DNA from: Bog-756 sp963710495
GTDB taxonomy: Bacteria; Actinomycetota; Acidimicrobiia; Acidimicrobiales; RAAP-2
Assembly: GCA_963710495.1 (NCBI GenBank)
Contig: CAVQAI010000009.1
Coordinates: 1 to 64,000, forward strand
DNA length: 64,000 bases
Direction of reading: 5' to 3'
How positions within the stretch are numbered: the first letter of the stretch is position 1; each line of letters begins with the position of its first letter. The notes beneath the pieces were generated by a model that was not told where the DNA came from, ran no database searches, and saw only the letters and a program-made list of their open reading frames with translations. This document shows, in pieces, positions 9,202 to 18,037 of the stretch. Made by a program: the position numbers and the translations under genes.

Positions 9202-10185
9202 TCAGTCCGGGAGGAGCAGCCCCATGGCCGCCGCCGCCCGTCGATAGGTGGCCGAGGCGATGGCGTGGGCCTTCTCGGCCCCGTGGGCCAGCATGGCCGA
9301 GACCGCTCCGGGGTCCTCGGCCAACGCCGCCCGGCGTTCGCGCACCGGCCGGAGCAGCCCGATGAGCGCCTCGGCCAGGTCGTCCTTCAGCTCGCCGTAC
9401 TGCCGGTAGGAGCCGGCCAGGGCGGCCGGGCTCGGGCCGGTGGTCACCGACAGGAGCTCCAGCAGGTTGGAGAGCCCGGGCTTGCCCGCGGGGTCGTAGC
9501 GGACCTCGCCGTCGGTGTCGGTGACTGCCCGCTTCACCTTGCGGGCGATGTCGGCGTCCTCGTCGAGCATGAGGATCGTGCCGAGGGGCGAGTCCACCGA
9601 CTTCGACATCTTGCGCCCGGGGTGCTGGAGGTCCATGACCCGGGCCCCGACGGTCGGGATGGCCGCCTCGGGCACCACCAGGTCGGCACCGAAACGGCGG
9701 TTGAAGCGGATGGCCAGCTCACGGGTGAGCTCCAGGTGCTGACGTTGGTCGTCACCGACCGGCACCCGATCGGCGTCATAGAGGAGGATGTCGGCGCTCT
9801 GCAGCACGGGGTAGGTGAACAGCCCGGCCCGGACCGAGTCCCGTCCCGCGCTCTTCTCCTTGAACTGGGTCATCCGGCCGAGCTCGCCCATGGTGGCGGT
9901 GCACTCCAGCAGCCAGGTCATCTGGGCGTGCTCGGGGACCTGGCTCTGCACGAACAGGCAGCAGCGATCGGGATCGAGGCCGGCGGCCAGCAGGTCGAGG
10001 GCGGTGTCGTAGGTGCGTCGGCGCAGCTCGGCCGGGTCGATCTCCAGGGTCAGGGCGTGCAGGTCGACGATGCAGTAGAAGGCGTCGTGGGCGTCCTGGT
10101 CGGCCACCCAGTTGCGAATGGCGCCGAGATAGTTCCCGAGGTGCAGGTCACCGCTGGGCTGGATGCCGGACAGGACTCGTGACAT
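9202..10185 (-). CDS. trpS: Tryptophanyl-tRNA synthetase
   Basis: Class I synthetase that charges tRNA-Trp. It has 327 residues, the normal bacterial length. It opens with MSRVLSGIQPSGDLHLGNYLG, where GDLHLGN is the HIGH-type ATP site. The second signature RKMSKS lies near residue 190. It is convergent with the YfhO-type gene (16 bp between stops) and divergent from scpA, so it is probably transcribed alone from a promoter in the 68-bp gap before scpA. Confidence 0.95.
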   Translation of the reverse strand: MSRVLSGIQPSGDLHLGNYLGAIRNWVADQDAHDAFYCIVDLHALTLEIDPAELRRRTYDTALDLLAAGLDPDRCCLFVQSQVPEHAQMTWLLECTATMGELGRMTQFKEKSAGRDSVRAGLFTYPVLQSADILLYDADRVPVGDDQRQHLELTRELAIRFNRRFGADLVVPEAAIPTVGARVMDLQHPGRKMSKSVDSPLGTILMLDEDADIARKVKRAVTDTDGEVRYDPAGKPGLSNLLELLSVTTGPSPAALAGSYRQYGELKDDLAEALIGLLRPVRERRAALAEDPGAVSAMLAHGAEKAHAIASATYRRAAAAMGLLLPD

Positions 10186-10253
10186 GGGGGGTCATCGTAG
10201 GTCGGGCCCGCAGGTGCACGAGATCCGCCGCGCCAGCCGGTAGCCTCGTCGGC

Positions 10254-11036
10254 GTGAGCGCCACCGTCTCGACGCCCGCCTTCGAGGGCCCGATCGACCT
10301 GCTGCTCCAACTGGTCACCAGCCACCAGGTCGACCTCTACGACATCCCGCTGGCCTCGGTGGTCGACGCCTTCGTGGCCGAGGTGGCCGGGTGGGACACC
10401 GTGGACCTCCAGACCCTCTCGGAGTTCCTGGTCATCGCAGCCGTGCTCATCGAGCTCAAGTCCCGGCGCCTGCTCCCGGGCCCCGACGACGTCGAGCCCG
10501 ACGAAGAGCTGGCCGGGTGGGAGGAGCGCGACCTGCTGCTCGCCCGGCTGCTCGAATGCCGGGCCTACGCCGCCGCCGCCGATGCCTTCGCCCTGATGGC
10601 CGAGCAGGCGGCCCGCTCGGCCCCCCGCACGGCCGGGCTCGACCCCGAGTTCGTCGTCCACGCCCCCGATCTGCTCGAGGGGGTGACCCCGGCCCAGGTG
10701 GCCGACGCCTTCCGCCGGGCCACCGCCGCCCGCCCCGCCCCGGCCGTCGACCTCTACCACGTCACCGTGGACACGGTCACGGTGGCCGACGCCGTCACCG
10801 AGCTCGGGCGGCGCATGCCGGCCATGGGACCGACCAGCTTCCGCGCCCTGACCCGTCACCTGTCCGCCCGCATCGAGATCATCGTCCACTTCCTGGCCCT
10901 GCTCGAGCTGTTCAAGCAGGGCCGGGTCTCCCTCGACCAGGGGCACAGCTTCGGGGACCTCCAAGTGGCCTGGGTCGAGGGCGAGGCTGTGCCGGTGGCG
11001 GTCGGTGCCGGGGGTGTCGACGAGTACGAGGGGTGA
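10254..11036 (+). CDS. scpA: Segregation and condensation protein A
   Basis: The kleisin subunit of the SMC-ScpAB condensin that compacts and segregates chromosomes. It has 260 residues. The N-terminus FEGPIDLLLQLV and the helix DLYDIPLASVVDAFV are the classic ScpA start, and the C-terminal winged-helix part ends with VHFLALLELFKQGRVSL. The GTG at 10254 places that conserved N-terminus at residue 9; the open frame runs further upstream but lacks similarity there. It is followed after one base by scpB. Confidence 0.93.
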   Translation: MSATVSTPAFEGPIDLLLQLVTSHQVDLYDIPLASVVDAFVAEVAGWDTVDLQTLSEFLVIAAVLIELKSRRLLPGPDDVEPDEELAGWEERDLLLARLLECRAYAAAADAFALMAEQAARSAPRTAGLDPEFVVHAPDLLEGVTPAQVADAFRRATAARPAPAVDLYHVTVDTVTVADAVTELGRRMPAMGPTSFRALTRHLSARIEIIVHFLALLELFKQGRVSLDQGHSFGDLQVAWVEGEAVPVAVGAGGVDEYEG

Positions 11037-11037
11037 G

Positions 11038-11610
11038 ATGAGCCTGTCGCCCGAGGCCCGGGCCATCGAGGCCGTCCTGATGGTGGCGGTCGAACCGGTG
11101 CCCGGCGGTCTGCTGGCCGAGTTGCTCGAGCTGCCGGTGGAGCAGATCGAGCCCCTCTGCGACGAGCTCGCCGCCTCGTGCCGGTCGGGAGGTCGCGGCT
11201 TCGAGGTGGTCCGCATCGCCGGCGGCTACCGCATCCAGACCCACCCCGAGCTGGCCCCCTACGTGGAGCGGTTCGCCAACGTGGGCGTGTCGTCCCGCCT
11301 GTCGGCCGCCGCCCTCGAGACCCTGGCCATCGTGGCCTACAAGCAGCCGGTGTCACGGGCCCAGATCGCCGCCCTGCGCGGCGTCAACGTGGACGGGGTG
11401 GTCCGCCTGCTCGAGCACCGGGGCTACATCACCGTGGCCGGACGGGCGCCCGGGCCCGGCCAGGCCGTGCTCTACGCCACCACCGACGCCTTTCTGGAGC
11501 GGTTGGGGCTCGACCGCCTCGACCAGCTGCCGCCGGTCGAGGACCTGCTGCCGGGTCCCGAAGCCTTGGCCGACATGGAGGAGCAGATGCGCCCCGTCGC
11601 CGATGGGTGA
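11038..11610 (+). CDS. scpB: Segregation and condensation protein B
   Basis: The second non-SMC condensin subunit, 190 residues, made of two winged-helix domains. Visible family motifs are IEAVLMVAVEPV at the N-terminus and SAAALETLAIVAYKQPVSR in the second domain, then IRG-like LRGVNVDGVVRLLEHRGYI. The ATG at 11038 lies 1 bp after the scpA stop, and the stop overlaps the next gene by 8 bp, so scpA, scpB and the pseudouridine synthase are translationally coupled. Confidence 0.93.
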   Translation: MSLSPEARAIEAVLMVAVEPVPGGLLAELLELPVEQIEPLCDELAASCRSGGRGFEVVRIAGGYRIQTHPELAPYVERFANVGVSSRLSAAALETLAIVAYKQPVSRAQIAALRGVNVDGVVRLLEHRGYITVAGRAPGPGQAVLYATTDAFLERLGLDRLDQLPPVEDLLPGPEALADMEEQMRPVADG

Positions 11611-12391
11611 CCGGCCGGTCGAGACATCACCGACCGGGGAACCGGTCCAAGGCGAGCGCCTGCAGAAGGTGCTCGCCCGAATCGGGATCGGGTCCCGCCG
11701 TGCCTGTGAGGAGCTGATCGCCGAGGGGAGGGTCACGGTCAACGGCGCCGTGCCCGTTCCCGGCCGGCGGGTCGACCCGGCGGGCGACCGGGTCGAGCTC
11801 GACGGCGTGCCGCTCCCGGTGCGACCCGGGCTCGTCCACTACCTCCTCAACAAGCCGGCCGGGGTGGTGAGCACGGCGGAGGACACCCACGGCCGGCCGA
11901 CGGTGGTGTCGCTGGTGCCGGCCGAGCCCCGGGTCTTCCCCGTGGGCCGGCTGGACCTGGACTCGGAGGGGCTCCTGGTGCTGACCAACGACGGCGAGCT
12001 CACTCACCGCCTGACCCACCCCTCCTTTGGCGTGCCGAAGGAGTACCTGGTCCAGGTCGAGGGTGAGCCGACCGCCGGCCAGGTGCGTCGGCTGCGCCAG
12101 GGGATCGAGCTCGAGGACGGGCCCACCGCGCCGGCCCGGGTGTCGGTCATCGGCCCCGGCCTGCTCCGGGTGGCCATCCACGAAGGACGCAACCGGCAGG
12201 TGCGCCGCATGTGCGAGGCGGTCGGCCATCCGGTGGCCCGGCTGGTCCGGACCCGGATCGGACCGATCAGCGATCCGGGCCTCGCCCCGGGCGCCTACCG
12301 GTCCCTCGGGCTCGACGAGGTCCGGGCGCTGGCCGCAGCGGCCACACCGGGCGGAGGCCCCGCCGCCCAGCCGGATTCGCGGCGCCGCTGA
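11603..12391 (+). CDS. rluB: 23S rRNA-type pseudouridine synthase (RsuA/RluB/RluE/RluF family)
   Basis: Converts uridine to pseudouridine in rRNA. An S4 RNA-binding domain (about residues 15-75: RLQKVLARIGIGSRRACEEL) precedes the catalytic domain. The catalytic Asp is D118 in PVGRLDLDSEGLLVLTNDGEL. Further family motifs are HPSFGVPKEYLV and IHEGRNRQVRRMC. Its place after scpB is the usual one for the RluB branch. The exact target base cannot be read, so the symbol is by family. Length is 262 residues with a Pro/Ala-rich tail. Confidence 0.87.
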   Translation: MGDRPVETSPTGEPVQGERLQKVLARIGIGSRRACEELIAEGRVTVNGAVPVPGRRVDPAGDRVELDGVPLPVRPGLVHYLLNKPAGVVSTAEDTHGRPTVVSLVPAEPRVFPVGRLDLDSEGLLVLTNDGELTHRLTHPSFGVPKEYLVQVEGEPTAGQVRRLRQGIELEDGPTAPARVSVIGPGLLRVAIHEGRNRQVRRMCEAVGHPVARLVRTRIGPISDPGLAPGAYRSLGLDEVRALAAAATPGGGPAAQPDSRRR

Positions 12392-12407
12392 GTAACATGC
12401 CAGGCTG

Positions 12408-12776
12408 ATGTCCTCCGCCGTCCGAGCCGTGCGCGGCGCCACCACGGTCGAATGCGACACCCCCGAAGCCATCACCGAACGCGTCGTGGCCCTGCTCGGC
12501 CAGATCCTCGAGCGCAACGGCCTGGTCGAGGACGACATCATCTCGATCCTCTTCACGGCCACCGGTGACCTGGTGTCCACCTTCCCGGCCACCGCCGCCC
12601 GGTCCATGGGCCTCGGGGCGGTCCCGCTGATCTGCGCCCGCGAGCTGGCCGTCGAGGGATCGGTGCCACGCTGCGTGCGGGTCATGCTCCACGTCGACAC
12701 GGACCGCCCGCGAGCCCGGATCCACCATGTCTACCTCGAGGGCGCCCAGGGACTCCGTGACGACCTCCCCGACTGA
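12408..12776 (+). CDS. aroH: Chorismate mutase, monofunctional AroH type
   Basis: Rearranges chorismate to prephenate, the entry to phenylalanine and tyrosine. It is a 122-residue protein of the trimeric AroH fold. Residues matching the Bacillus subtilis active site (Arg7, Glu78, Arg90, Tyr108) are here Arg9 (VRG), Glu79 (CAREL), Arg91 (VRVMLH) and Tyr109 (HHVYLEGA). The gene runs 50 bp into tyrA, so the product passes directly to the next enzyme's gene in the same transcript. Confidence 0.93.
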   Translation: MSSAVRAVRGATTVECDTPEAITERVVALLGQILERNGLVEDDIISILFTATGDLVSTFPATAARSMGLGAVPLICARELAVEGSVPRCVRVMLHVDTDRPRARIHHVYLEGAQGLRDDLPD

Positions 12777-13899
12777 GGTCACCGGGCCCGAGGCGGCGAC
12801 CGGCGGGGGCCGGATCCTCCTCCCCGGGCGGGCCATGATCTTCGGCACCGGGCTGATCGGCGGCTCGATCGGGTTGGCCCTCCGCAACCGGGGCTGGACG
12901 GTGAGCGGGGTGGACGCCGACGGCCGCGTGACGGCCCGGGCCCTGGAGCTCGGGGCCCTGTCGTCCGAAGGGATCGACCACCAGGCCGACCTCGCCGTCA
13001 TCGCCACGCCCGTGCGCGCCACCGCCGAGGTCATCGCCGAGATCCTGGCCTCGGATGCGTGGAACCCCGACCTGGCCATCACCGACGTGGGGAGCGTGAA
13101 GGGCCCGCTGGTGGCCTCGATCGACCACCCCAATTTCGTGGGCGGCCACCCCATGGCCGGATCGGAGCAGATGGGCATCGACGGAGCCTCGGGCGATCTG
13201 TTCGTCGGGGCCACCTGGGTGCTCACCCCGGTCGGGACCACCGATCCCGCCGCTTATGCCCGGGTGCGCGCCATCCTCACCGACCTCGGCGCCGGCGTGC
13301 TCGACCTCTCGCCCGAGCAGCACGACTCGCTGGTGGCGGTGGTCTCCCACGTCCCCCACCTCACCGCCGCCACCCTCATGGACCTGGCCGCCGGGCTCGG
13401 CCAGGAGCACGCCGCCCTGCTGCAGCTGGCCGCCGGCGGCTTCCGCGACATGACACGGATCGCCGCCGGGCAGCCCTCCCTCTGGCCCGACATCTGCGGC
13501 GACAATGCCGACGCCATCGTCGAGACCCTCGACCTGCTCATCGAGGCGCTCCGGGCGATGCGTGAGCGGGTGGCCACCCGCGACCACGATGCCTTGCTCG
13601 AGGTCCTCGACCGGGCCGCCGCGGCGCGCCGGGCCCTCAGCGAGCGGGCCCCGCGGCCGGAAGAGCTGGTCGAGGTCCGGGTGCCGGTGCCCGACCGGCT
13701 CGGGGTGGTGGCCGAGGTCTTCGTCCTGGTGACCGAGCTCGGCATCAACATCGTCGATTTCGAGATCGCCCACTCCGTCGAGGGCGACCGCGGGGTGCTG
13801 GTGGTCGTGGTGGACAACTTGTCCGCCCCGACGCTGGTCGCCACCTTGTCGGGGCGCGGCTACCGCGCCTCGAGCAGCCCGGTCGGGAGCGTCCGGTGA
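12727..13899 (+). CDS. tyrA: Prephenate dehydrogenase with C-terminal ACT domain
   Basis: Oxidatively decarboxylates prephenate to 4-hydroxyphenylpyruvate for tyrosine synthesis, probably with NAD. The dinucleotide site is MIFGTGLIGGSIGLALR near residues 37-53. The family motif GGHPMAGSEQMG holds the catalytic His region. The last 75 residues (VRVPVPDRLGVVAEVF onward) form an ACT domain, the usual site of tyrosine feedback. The ATG at 12727 overlaps aroH by 50 bp; an in-frame GTG at 12757 also serves and would cut the overlap to 20 bp. The stop overlaps the aroA GTG as GTGA. Confidence 0.92.
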   Translation: MSTSRAPRDSVTTSPTEVTGPEAATGGGRILLPGRAMIFGTGLIGGSIGLALRNRGWTVSGVDADGRVTARALELGALSSEGIDHQADLAVIATPVRATAEVIAEILASDAWNPDLAITDVGSVKGPLVASIDHPNFVGGHPMAGSEQMGIDGASGDLFVGATWVLTPVGTTDPAAYARVRAILTDLGAGVLDLSPEQHDSLVAVVSHVPHLTAATLMDLAAGLGQEHAALLQLAAGGFRDMTRIAAGQPSLWPDICGDNADAIVETLDLLIEALRAMRERVATRDHDALLEVLDRAAAARRALSERAPRPEELVEVRVPVPDRLGVVAEVFVLVTELGINIVDFEIAHSVEGDRGVLVVVVDNLSAPTLVATLSGRGYRASSSPVGSVR

Positions 13900-15231
13900 G
13901 CCCCACCCCCGGGCCGGCGGCGGGCGCGGCCCAAGTGGTCCGGGGCGGCCGACCGCTCACCGGGACCATCCGCGTGCCCGGGGACAAGTCGATCTCCCAC
14001 CGGGCCCTCCTGCTCGCCGCCCTGGCCGAGGGGACGTCGATCATCACCGGGCTCTCCCCGGGGGACGACGTGGCCCGGACGGCCGCCGCCGTGGCCGTCC
14101 TCGGGGCCTCGGTCACCGCCGACGGCGAGGGCGTCCGCGTGGAAGGGGGGCGGTCGCGCCTGCACGCCCCGGAGCGTCCCCTCGACCTCGGCAACGCCGG
14201 GACACCCCTGCGGCTGCTGGCCGGCATGGTCGCCGCCCTTCCCGGGGTCACCACCCTCACCGGCGACGAGTCGCTGCGGGGACGGCCCATGGACCGGGTG
14301 GCCGAGCCACTCGTCCGCATGGGGGCGGCCGTCGAGGGGAACGGGCCGCCGCTGCCTGCCGCCGGTCGCCGTCACCGGGGGCGCCCTCCAGGGCATCGAC
14401 TACACCGTCCCGATGGCCAGCGCCCAGGTCAAGTCGGCCGTCATCCTGGCCGGCCTGGCCGCCCGGGGCGAGACCGTGGTCCGGGAGCCGGTGGCCACCC
14501 GGGCCCACACCGAGGAGATGCTCGCCGCGGCCGGGGCCAACATCGAGATCCGCCGCCAAGGCCGCGGGCGGGTGATCCGGGTGTGGGCCAGCCCGGTGGC
14601 GCCCGGCGCCTACACCGTGCCGGGCGACCCTTCCCAGGCCGCCTTCTGGCTGGTGGGCAGCGTCATCATCCCGGGCAGCCTGGTGACCGTGCCCGACGTC
14701 CAGCTCGGCATCGAACGACTCGGGTTCCTCGGGGTCCTCCGCCGCATGGGGGCGACCATCGAGGTCGAGGAGACGGGCAACACGACCGGCGCCCTCACCG
14801 CCTACCGCTGCCTGCTGCACGGCACGGTGGTCGAGGCCGAGGAGATCCCCTCCCTCGACGAAGTGCCCATCCTGGCCGTGGCCGCGGCCGGGGCCGAAGG
14901 ACGGACCTGTTTCCGGGGGGTCGGCGAGCTCCGGGTGAAGGAGTCGGACCGCTTCGCCGGCACGCTGGCCCTGGTCGAGGCGTTCGGCGGCACGGCCCGG
15001 GCCGAGGGGGACGACCTGGTGGTCGAAGGGACGGGCGGGCCCCTGCACCCGGCCTCCTTCGACGCCCACGGCGACCATCGCCTGGCCATGGCCGCCGCCA
15101 TCGCCGGAGCGGCCTGCCCGGGGGCCGACGCGGTCAGCACCGTCGTCGGATGGGAGTCGGTGGCCACCAGCTATCCGGGCTTTGCCGACGACCTGGCCCG
15201 GCTGACGGGGGCGACGGAGGCGGGGGTGTGA
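13896..15231 (+). CDS. aroA: EPSP synthase (3-phosphoshikimate 1-carboxyvinyltransferase), one frameshift
   Basis: Joins shikimate 3-phosphate and phosphoenolpyruvate. The N-terminal half reads in one frame: GDKSISHRALLLAALAEGTS, then LGNAGTPLRLLAGM and the ESLRGRPM motif. The C-terminal half reads in another: DYTVPMASAQVKSAVILAGL, RVKESDRF, then DHRLAMAAAIAG. The frames meet between about 14340 and 14370, where one added or two missing bases would restore a continuous protein of about 444 residues. Every family motif is intact on both sides, and an essential biosynthetic gene is unlikely to be lost in an otherwise complete pathway block, so I suspect a sequence error. The GTG start shares four bases with the tyrA stop. 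Confidence 0.9.
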
Positions 15232-15860
15232 CCGGCACCGGCACGAGAGCCCGGGTCCGCCCCCTCATCGCCATCGACGGCCCGGCCGGCTCCGGGAAGT
15301 CGACGGTCTCACGGGCCCTGGCCGGACGACTCGGGCTCGACCGGCTGGACACCGGAGCCATGTACCGGGCCGTGGCCTGGGCCGCCTTGAGCCAGGGCGT
15401 GGTGCTCGGCGATCCCGAAGCGGTGGCGCGCCTGGCCCGCCGGCTCACCGTTTCGGTCGGGGAACGGGTCGAGGCCGACGGCGCCGACGTCACCGAGGTC
15501 ATCCGCGGTCCGGAGGTCAGCCGGGCGGTGTCCACCGTCGCCGCCCATCCCGAGGTCCGGGCCGTTCTCGTCGAGCGCCAGCGCCAGTGGGTGGCCGACC
15601 ACGACGGGGGCATCGTCGAGGGTCGTGACATCGGTTCGGTGGTGCTGCCCGACGCCGACCTCAAGATCTACCTGACGGCGGCGGCCGGCGAACGGTCCCG
15701 GCGGCGGCCCGAGGAGGACGCCCGAGCCCTGGCCCGGCGAGACCAGATCGACAGCACCCGCCGGACGTCCCCGCTCGGCGTGGCCGACGGGGCCCGGGTC
15801 ATCGACACCACCGACCGTCTGGTCGAGGACATCGTGGAGGAGGTCGTCACGTGGCTGTGA
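15228..15860 (+). CDS. cmk: Cytidylate kinase
   Basis: Phosphorylates CMP/dCMP to the diphosphates. It has 210 residues. The P-loop is IDGPAGSGKSTVSRALA near residues 13-29, followed by the CMP-binding motif LDTGAMYRAVAW and the family motif GIVEGRDIGSVVLPDA. The lid and tail are normal (RRRPEEDARALARRD, RTSPL). The GTG start at 15228 shares GTGA with the aroA stop. The open frame extends far upstream, but only because it is the shadow side of the aroA frameshift. Confidence 0.93.
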   Translation: MTGTGTRARVRPLIAIDGPAGSGKSTVSRALAGRLGLDRLDTGAMYRAVAWAALSQGVVLGDPEAVARLARRLTVSVGERVEADGADVTEVIRGPEVSRAVSTVAAHPEVRAVLVERQRQWVADHDGGIVEGRDIGSVVLPDADLKIYLTAAAGERSRRRPEEDARALARRDQIDSTRRTSPLGVADGARVIDTTDRLVEDIVEEVVTWL

Positions 15861-16567
15861 CGGAGGCGGGCCATCCGCCGGAGCCGGCCTCCGGTCCGCC
15901 CGGCAGCGGGGGAACCGACATCTCGTTCACACCCCTGTACCGGTTCCTCCGGGTGCTGGTGCGCCTGGCCAACCGGGTCCTGTTCCGGACCACGGTCGAG
16001 GGGGCGGAGCTGGTGCCACCGGCCGGGCCGGTCATCATCGCCCCCGTGCACCGTTCCTTCATCGACTTCCTGGTGGCCTCCGAAGTCACCCGGCGCAAGC
16101 TGCACTACATGGCCAAGGACAGCCTGTGGAGCAACCGGCTGCTGGCCCGCATCCTGCCCACCCTCGGCGCCTTCCCCGTGCACCGGGAGTCGGCCGACCG
16201 GGAGTCGCTGCGCCAGGCCCAACAGGTGCTCGAGGCCGGTGAGGTCCTCATCCTCTTCCCCGAGGGGCAGCGGCGGGTGGGACCGTTGATCGAGAACCTC
16301 CACGACGGGGTGGCCTTCCTGGCCGCCCGGACCGGGGCCACGGTGGTCCCGGTGGGGATCGGCGGCTCGGCCTCGGTCATGCCCACGGGGAGCAAATTCC
16401 CCCGCCCACGGCACATCCACGTCATCGTGGGCCAACCCATTCCGCCGCCCGAGCGCACCGGTGGCGGGCGGATCGGTCGCAGTCGCACCCGCCAGGCCAC
16501 CGAGGAGCTGGCCCGGATTCTCCAGGACCTCTACGACCGTTCCGTGGCGGCGACCGGACGGTACTGA
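15851..16567 (+). CDS. plsC: 1-acyl-sn-glycerol-3-phosphate acyltransferase (PlsC family)
   Basis: Transfers an acyl chain to lysophosphatidic acid at the membrane. It has 238 residues. The catalytic motif HX4D is HRSFID, and the substrate-binding motif is LILFPEGQRR. A hydrophobic patch and the GTTVVPVGI-like strand (GATVVPVGIGGSASV) complete the fold. It overlaps cmk by 10 bp, an actinobacterial arrangement that also occurs as a Cmk-PlsC fusion in some species. It is convergent with the glycosyltransferase at 16602. Confidence 0.87.
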   Translation: MAVTEAGHPPEPASGPPGSGGTDISFTPLYRFLRVLVRLANRVLFRTTVEGAELVPPAGPVIIAPVHRSFIDFLVASEVTRRKLHYMAKDSLWSNRLLARILPTLGAFPVHRESADRESLRQAQQVLEAGEVLILFPEGQRRVGPLIENLHDGVAFLAARTGATVVPVGIGGSASVMPTGSKFPRPRHIHVIVGQPIPPPERTGGGRIGRSRTRQATEELARILQDLYDRSVAATGRY

Positions 16568-16601
16568 CCGCCACGGCACCCCGGGCCCGGAGGCCCCGGC
16601 C

Positions 16602-17447
16602 TCAGCGACGGCGGTTCCCGACGGTGACGTGCCACCAGGTGCTGGCGATGACCCGGGCGTACTGCAACCCGAAGAAGACGTTGCCGCCCTTTTTCGAGGC
16701 GCCCGAGGCCCGTGGGTGCCACACCGTCGGCCGTTCGACGATCCGCCAGCCGCGGCTGGCCGCGGTGATGACTACTTCGGCCGTCTGGTACTGGTCCTGG
16801 ACCAGGTGGGGGAGGATGTCCTCCAGGAGCTCCACCTTGAAGGCCCGGTAGCCGCTCGACGAGTCCGACAACGGTTGGGCGATCATCCGGTTGAGCACCC
16901 CGGCATAGAGCGTGACCCCAGCTTGTCGGAAGCGGTCGGTGGTCTGGTCGACTCCGAGCCGGCGCGAGCCGATGACGAAGTCGGCGCTGTCGTCGAGGAG
17001 CGGCGTCAGCATCGTCTCCAGCTCGGCCGGATCGTTCTGGCCGTCGGCGTCGAGGGTGATCACGTAGCGGGCGCCGTGGGCAGCCGCCAGCCCGTACCCG
17101 AGCCGGAGGGCCGCTCCCTGGCCCAGGTTGACCGGGAGCACGCAGGTGGAGACGCCGGCGTCGAGGGCCACCTGGGCCGTGCCGTCCCCGGCCCCGTCCA
17201 CCACCACCAGGGTCGACACGTCGACGCCGTCGACGGTGTCGGGCATGACCTTCAGGACGTCGCCGAGGTTGTCCTCTTCGTTGTAGGCGGCAATGACCGC
17301 CACCACCGGTCCGAAGCGGACGTCGGGGTAGCGCTCCTCGAAGTCGGCCCGGGCCTGGCCGACGGCGAAGCGCACCAGAGCGGCGGTCCGCCGGCGGGCC
17401 CGGTTGTCAGGCCGGGTGAACCAGCGGTGACGCTGGGTCGGGGCCAC
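16602..17447 (-). CDS. Family 2 glycosyltransferase (DPM/DPG-like)
   Basis: A 281-residue cytoplasmic glycosyltransferase. The GT-A core shows VVAVIAAYNEEDNL, then the nucleotide-binding LVVVDGAGDGT and the metal motif TLDADGQNDP (DxD). SSSGYRAFK is the family's acceptor-side motif. It resembles dolichyl- or polyprenyl-phosphate sugar synthases. No C-terminal membrane helices are obvious. The GTG start at 17447 shares its first base with the TAG of the upstream HD gene, so the two are coupled. Confidence 0.82.
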   Translation of the reverse strand: MAPTQRHRWFTRPDNRARRRTAALVRFAVGQARADFEERYPDVRFGPVVAVIAAYNEEDNLGDVLKVMPDTVDGVDVSTLVVVDGAGDGTAQVALDAGVSTCVLPVNLGQGAALRLGYGLAAAHGARYVITLDADGQNDPAELETMLTPLLDDSADFVIGSRRLGVDQTTDRFRQAGVTLYAGVLNRMIAQPLSDSSSGYRAFKVELLEDILPHLVQDQYQTAEVVITAASRGWRIVERPTVWHPRASGASKKGGNVFFGLQYARVIASTWWHVTVGNRRR

Positions 17448-17995
17448 TACAGGACGTGCGGGTTGCCGAAGACGGACCTCACCCTCGGCTCGAAGTGGGC
17501 CAGGGTCTCGGTGGGGTAGTCCGGGTCGAAGCTGTTCTGGTCCCACTCGTCGGCGAAGCGCTCGGCCAGCCCGTACCAGTCCTCACCCCGGTACCGGTCG
17601 CGGATGTTCGGATCGAGGCCGAAGTGGTGATAGTAGTGACGGCCCTGGAAGTCCTGGTGGGTGGAGATGACGGCGGTGATCTGCGGGTCCACGTAGGGAC
17701 GCAGGATCTCGGCGGCGATCCTCGGGTGGTTGGGCACCGACACCGCCTTGCCGATGTCGTGGCAGAGGGAGGCCACCACCCACTCGTCGTCTGCGCCGGA
17801 CCGCTCGGCGCGGGTGGCCGTCTGCAGACAGTGGGTGAGCTGATCGACGGCGAACCCGTCCACCACGTCAGCCAGTGACTCGAGCATGGCCAACACTGCG
17901 TCGGCCGTCCGCCCCTGGTGCCGCCGGGTCTCGGCGCCGATCACCGCCCACTGGTCGTGGGTCGAGACGTCCATGCTGGTGAACGAAGTAGTCAT
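17447..17995 (-). CDS. HD-domain protein resembling PhnZ/MIOX-type oxygenases
   Basis: A 182-residue protein with the HD signature SLCHDIGKA, an upstream LTHCLQTATRAE, and later His residues in PNHPRIAAE and STHQDF. The combination H..Q.A then HDIG then H is shared with the mixed-valent di-iron HD oxygenases (PhnZ, TmpB, inositol oxygenase) as well as ordinary HD phosphohydrolases. The C-terminal part, with WDQNSFDPDYP, is not one I can assign. No phosphonate or inositol genes are near. It is coupled to the downstream glycosyltransferase. Confidence 0.6.
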   Translation of the reverse strand: MTTSFTSMDVSTHDQWAVIGAETRRHQGRTADAVLAMLESLADVVDGFAVDQLTHCLQTATRAERSGADDEWVVASLCHDIGKAVSVPNHPRIAAEILRPYVDPQITAVISTHQDFQGRHYYHHFGLDPNIRDRYRGEDWYGLAERFADEWDQNSFDPDYPTETLAHFEPRVRSVFGNPHVL

Positions 17996-18037
17996 GAGGA
18001 CATTCTCGCGCCGTTCCGGCGCCGTGGCACCCCGATC

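Noticed and set aside
16581..16600. Terminator hairpin between plsC and the glycosyltransferase
   Set aside because: Only a 5-bp stem (GGGCC/GGCCC) with no T-run; too weak to call.
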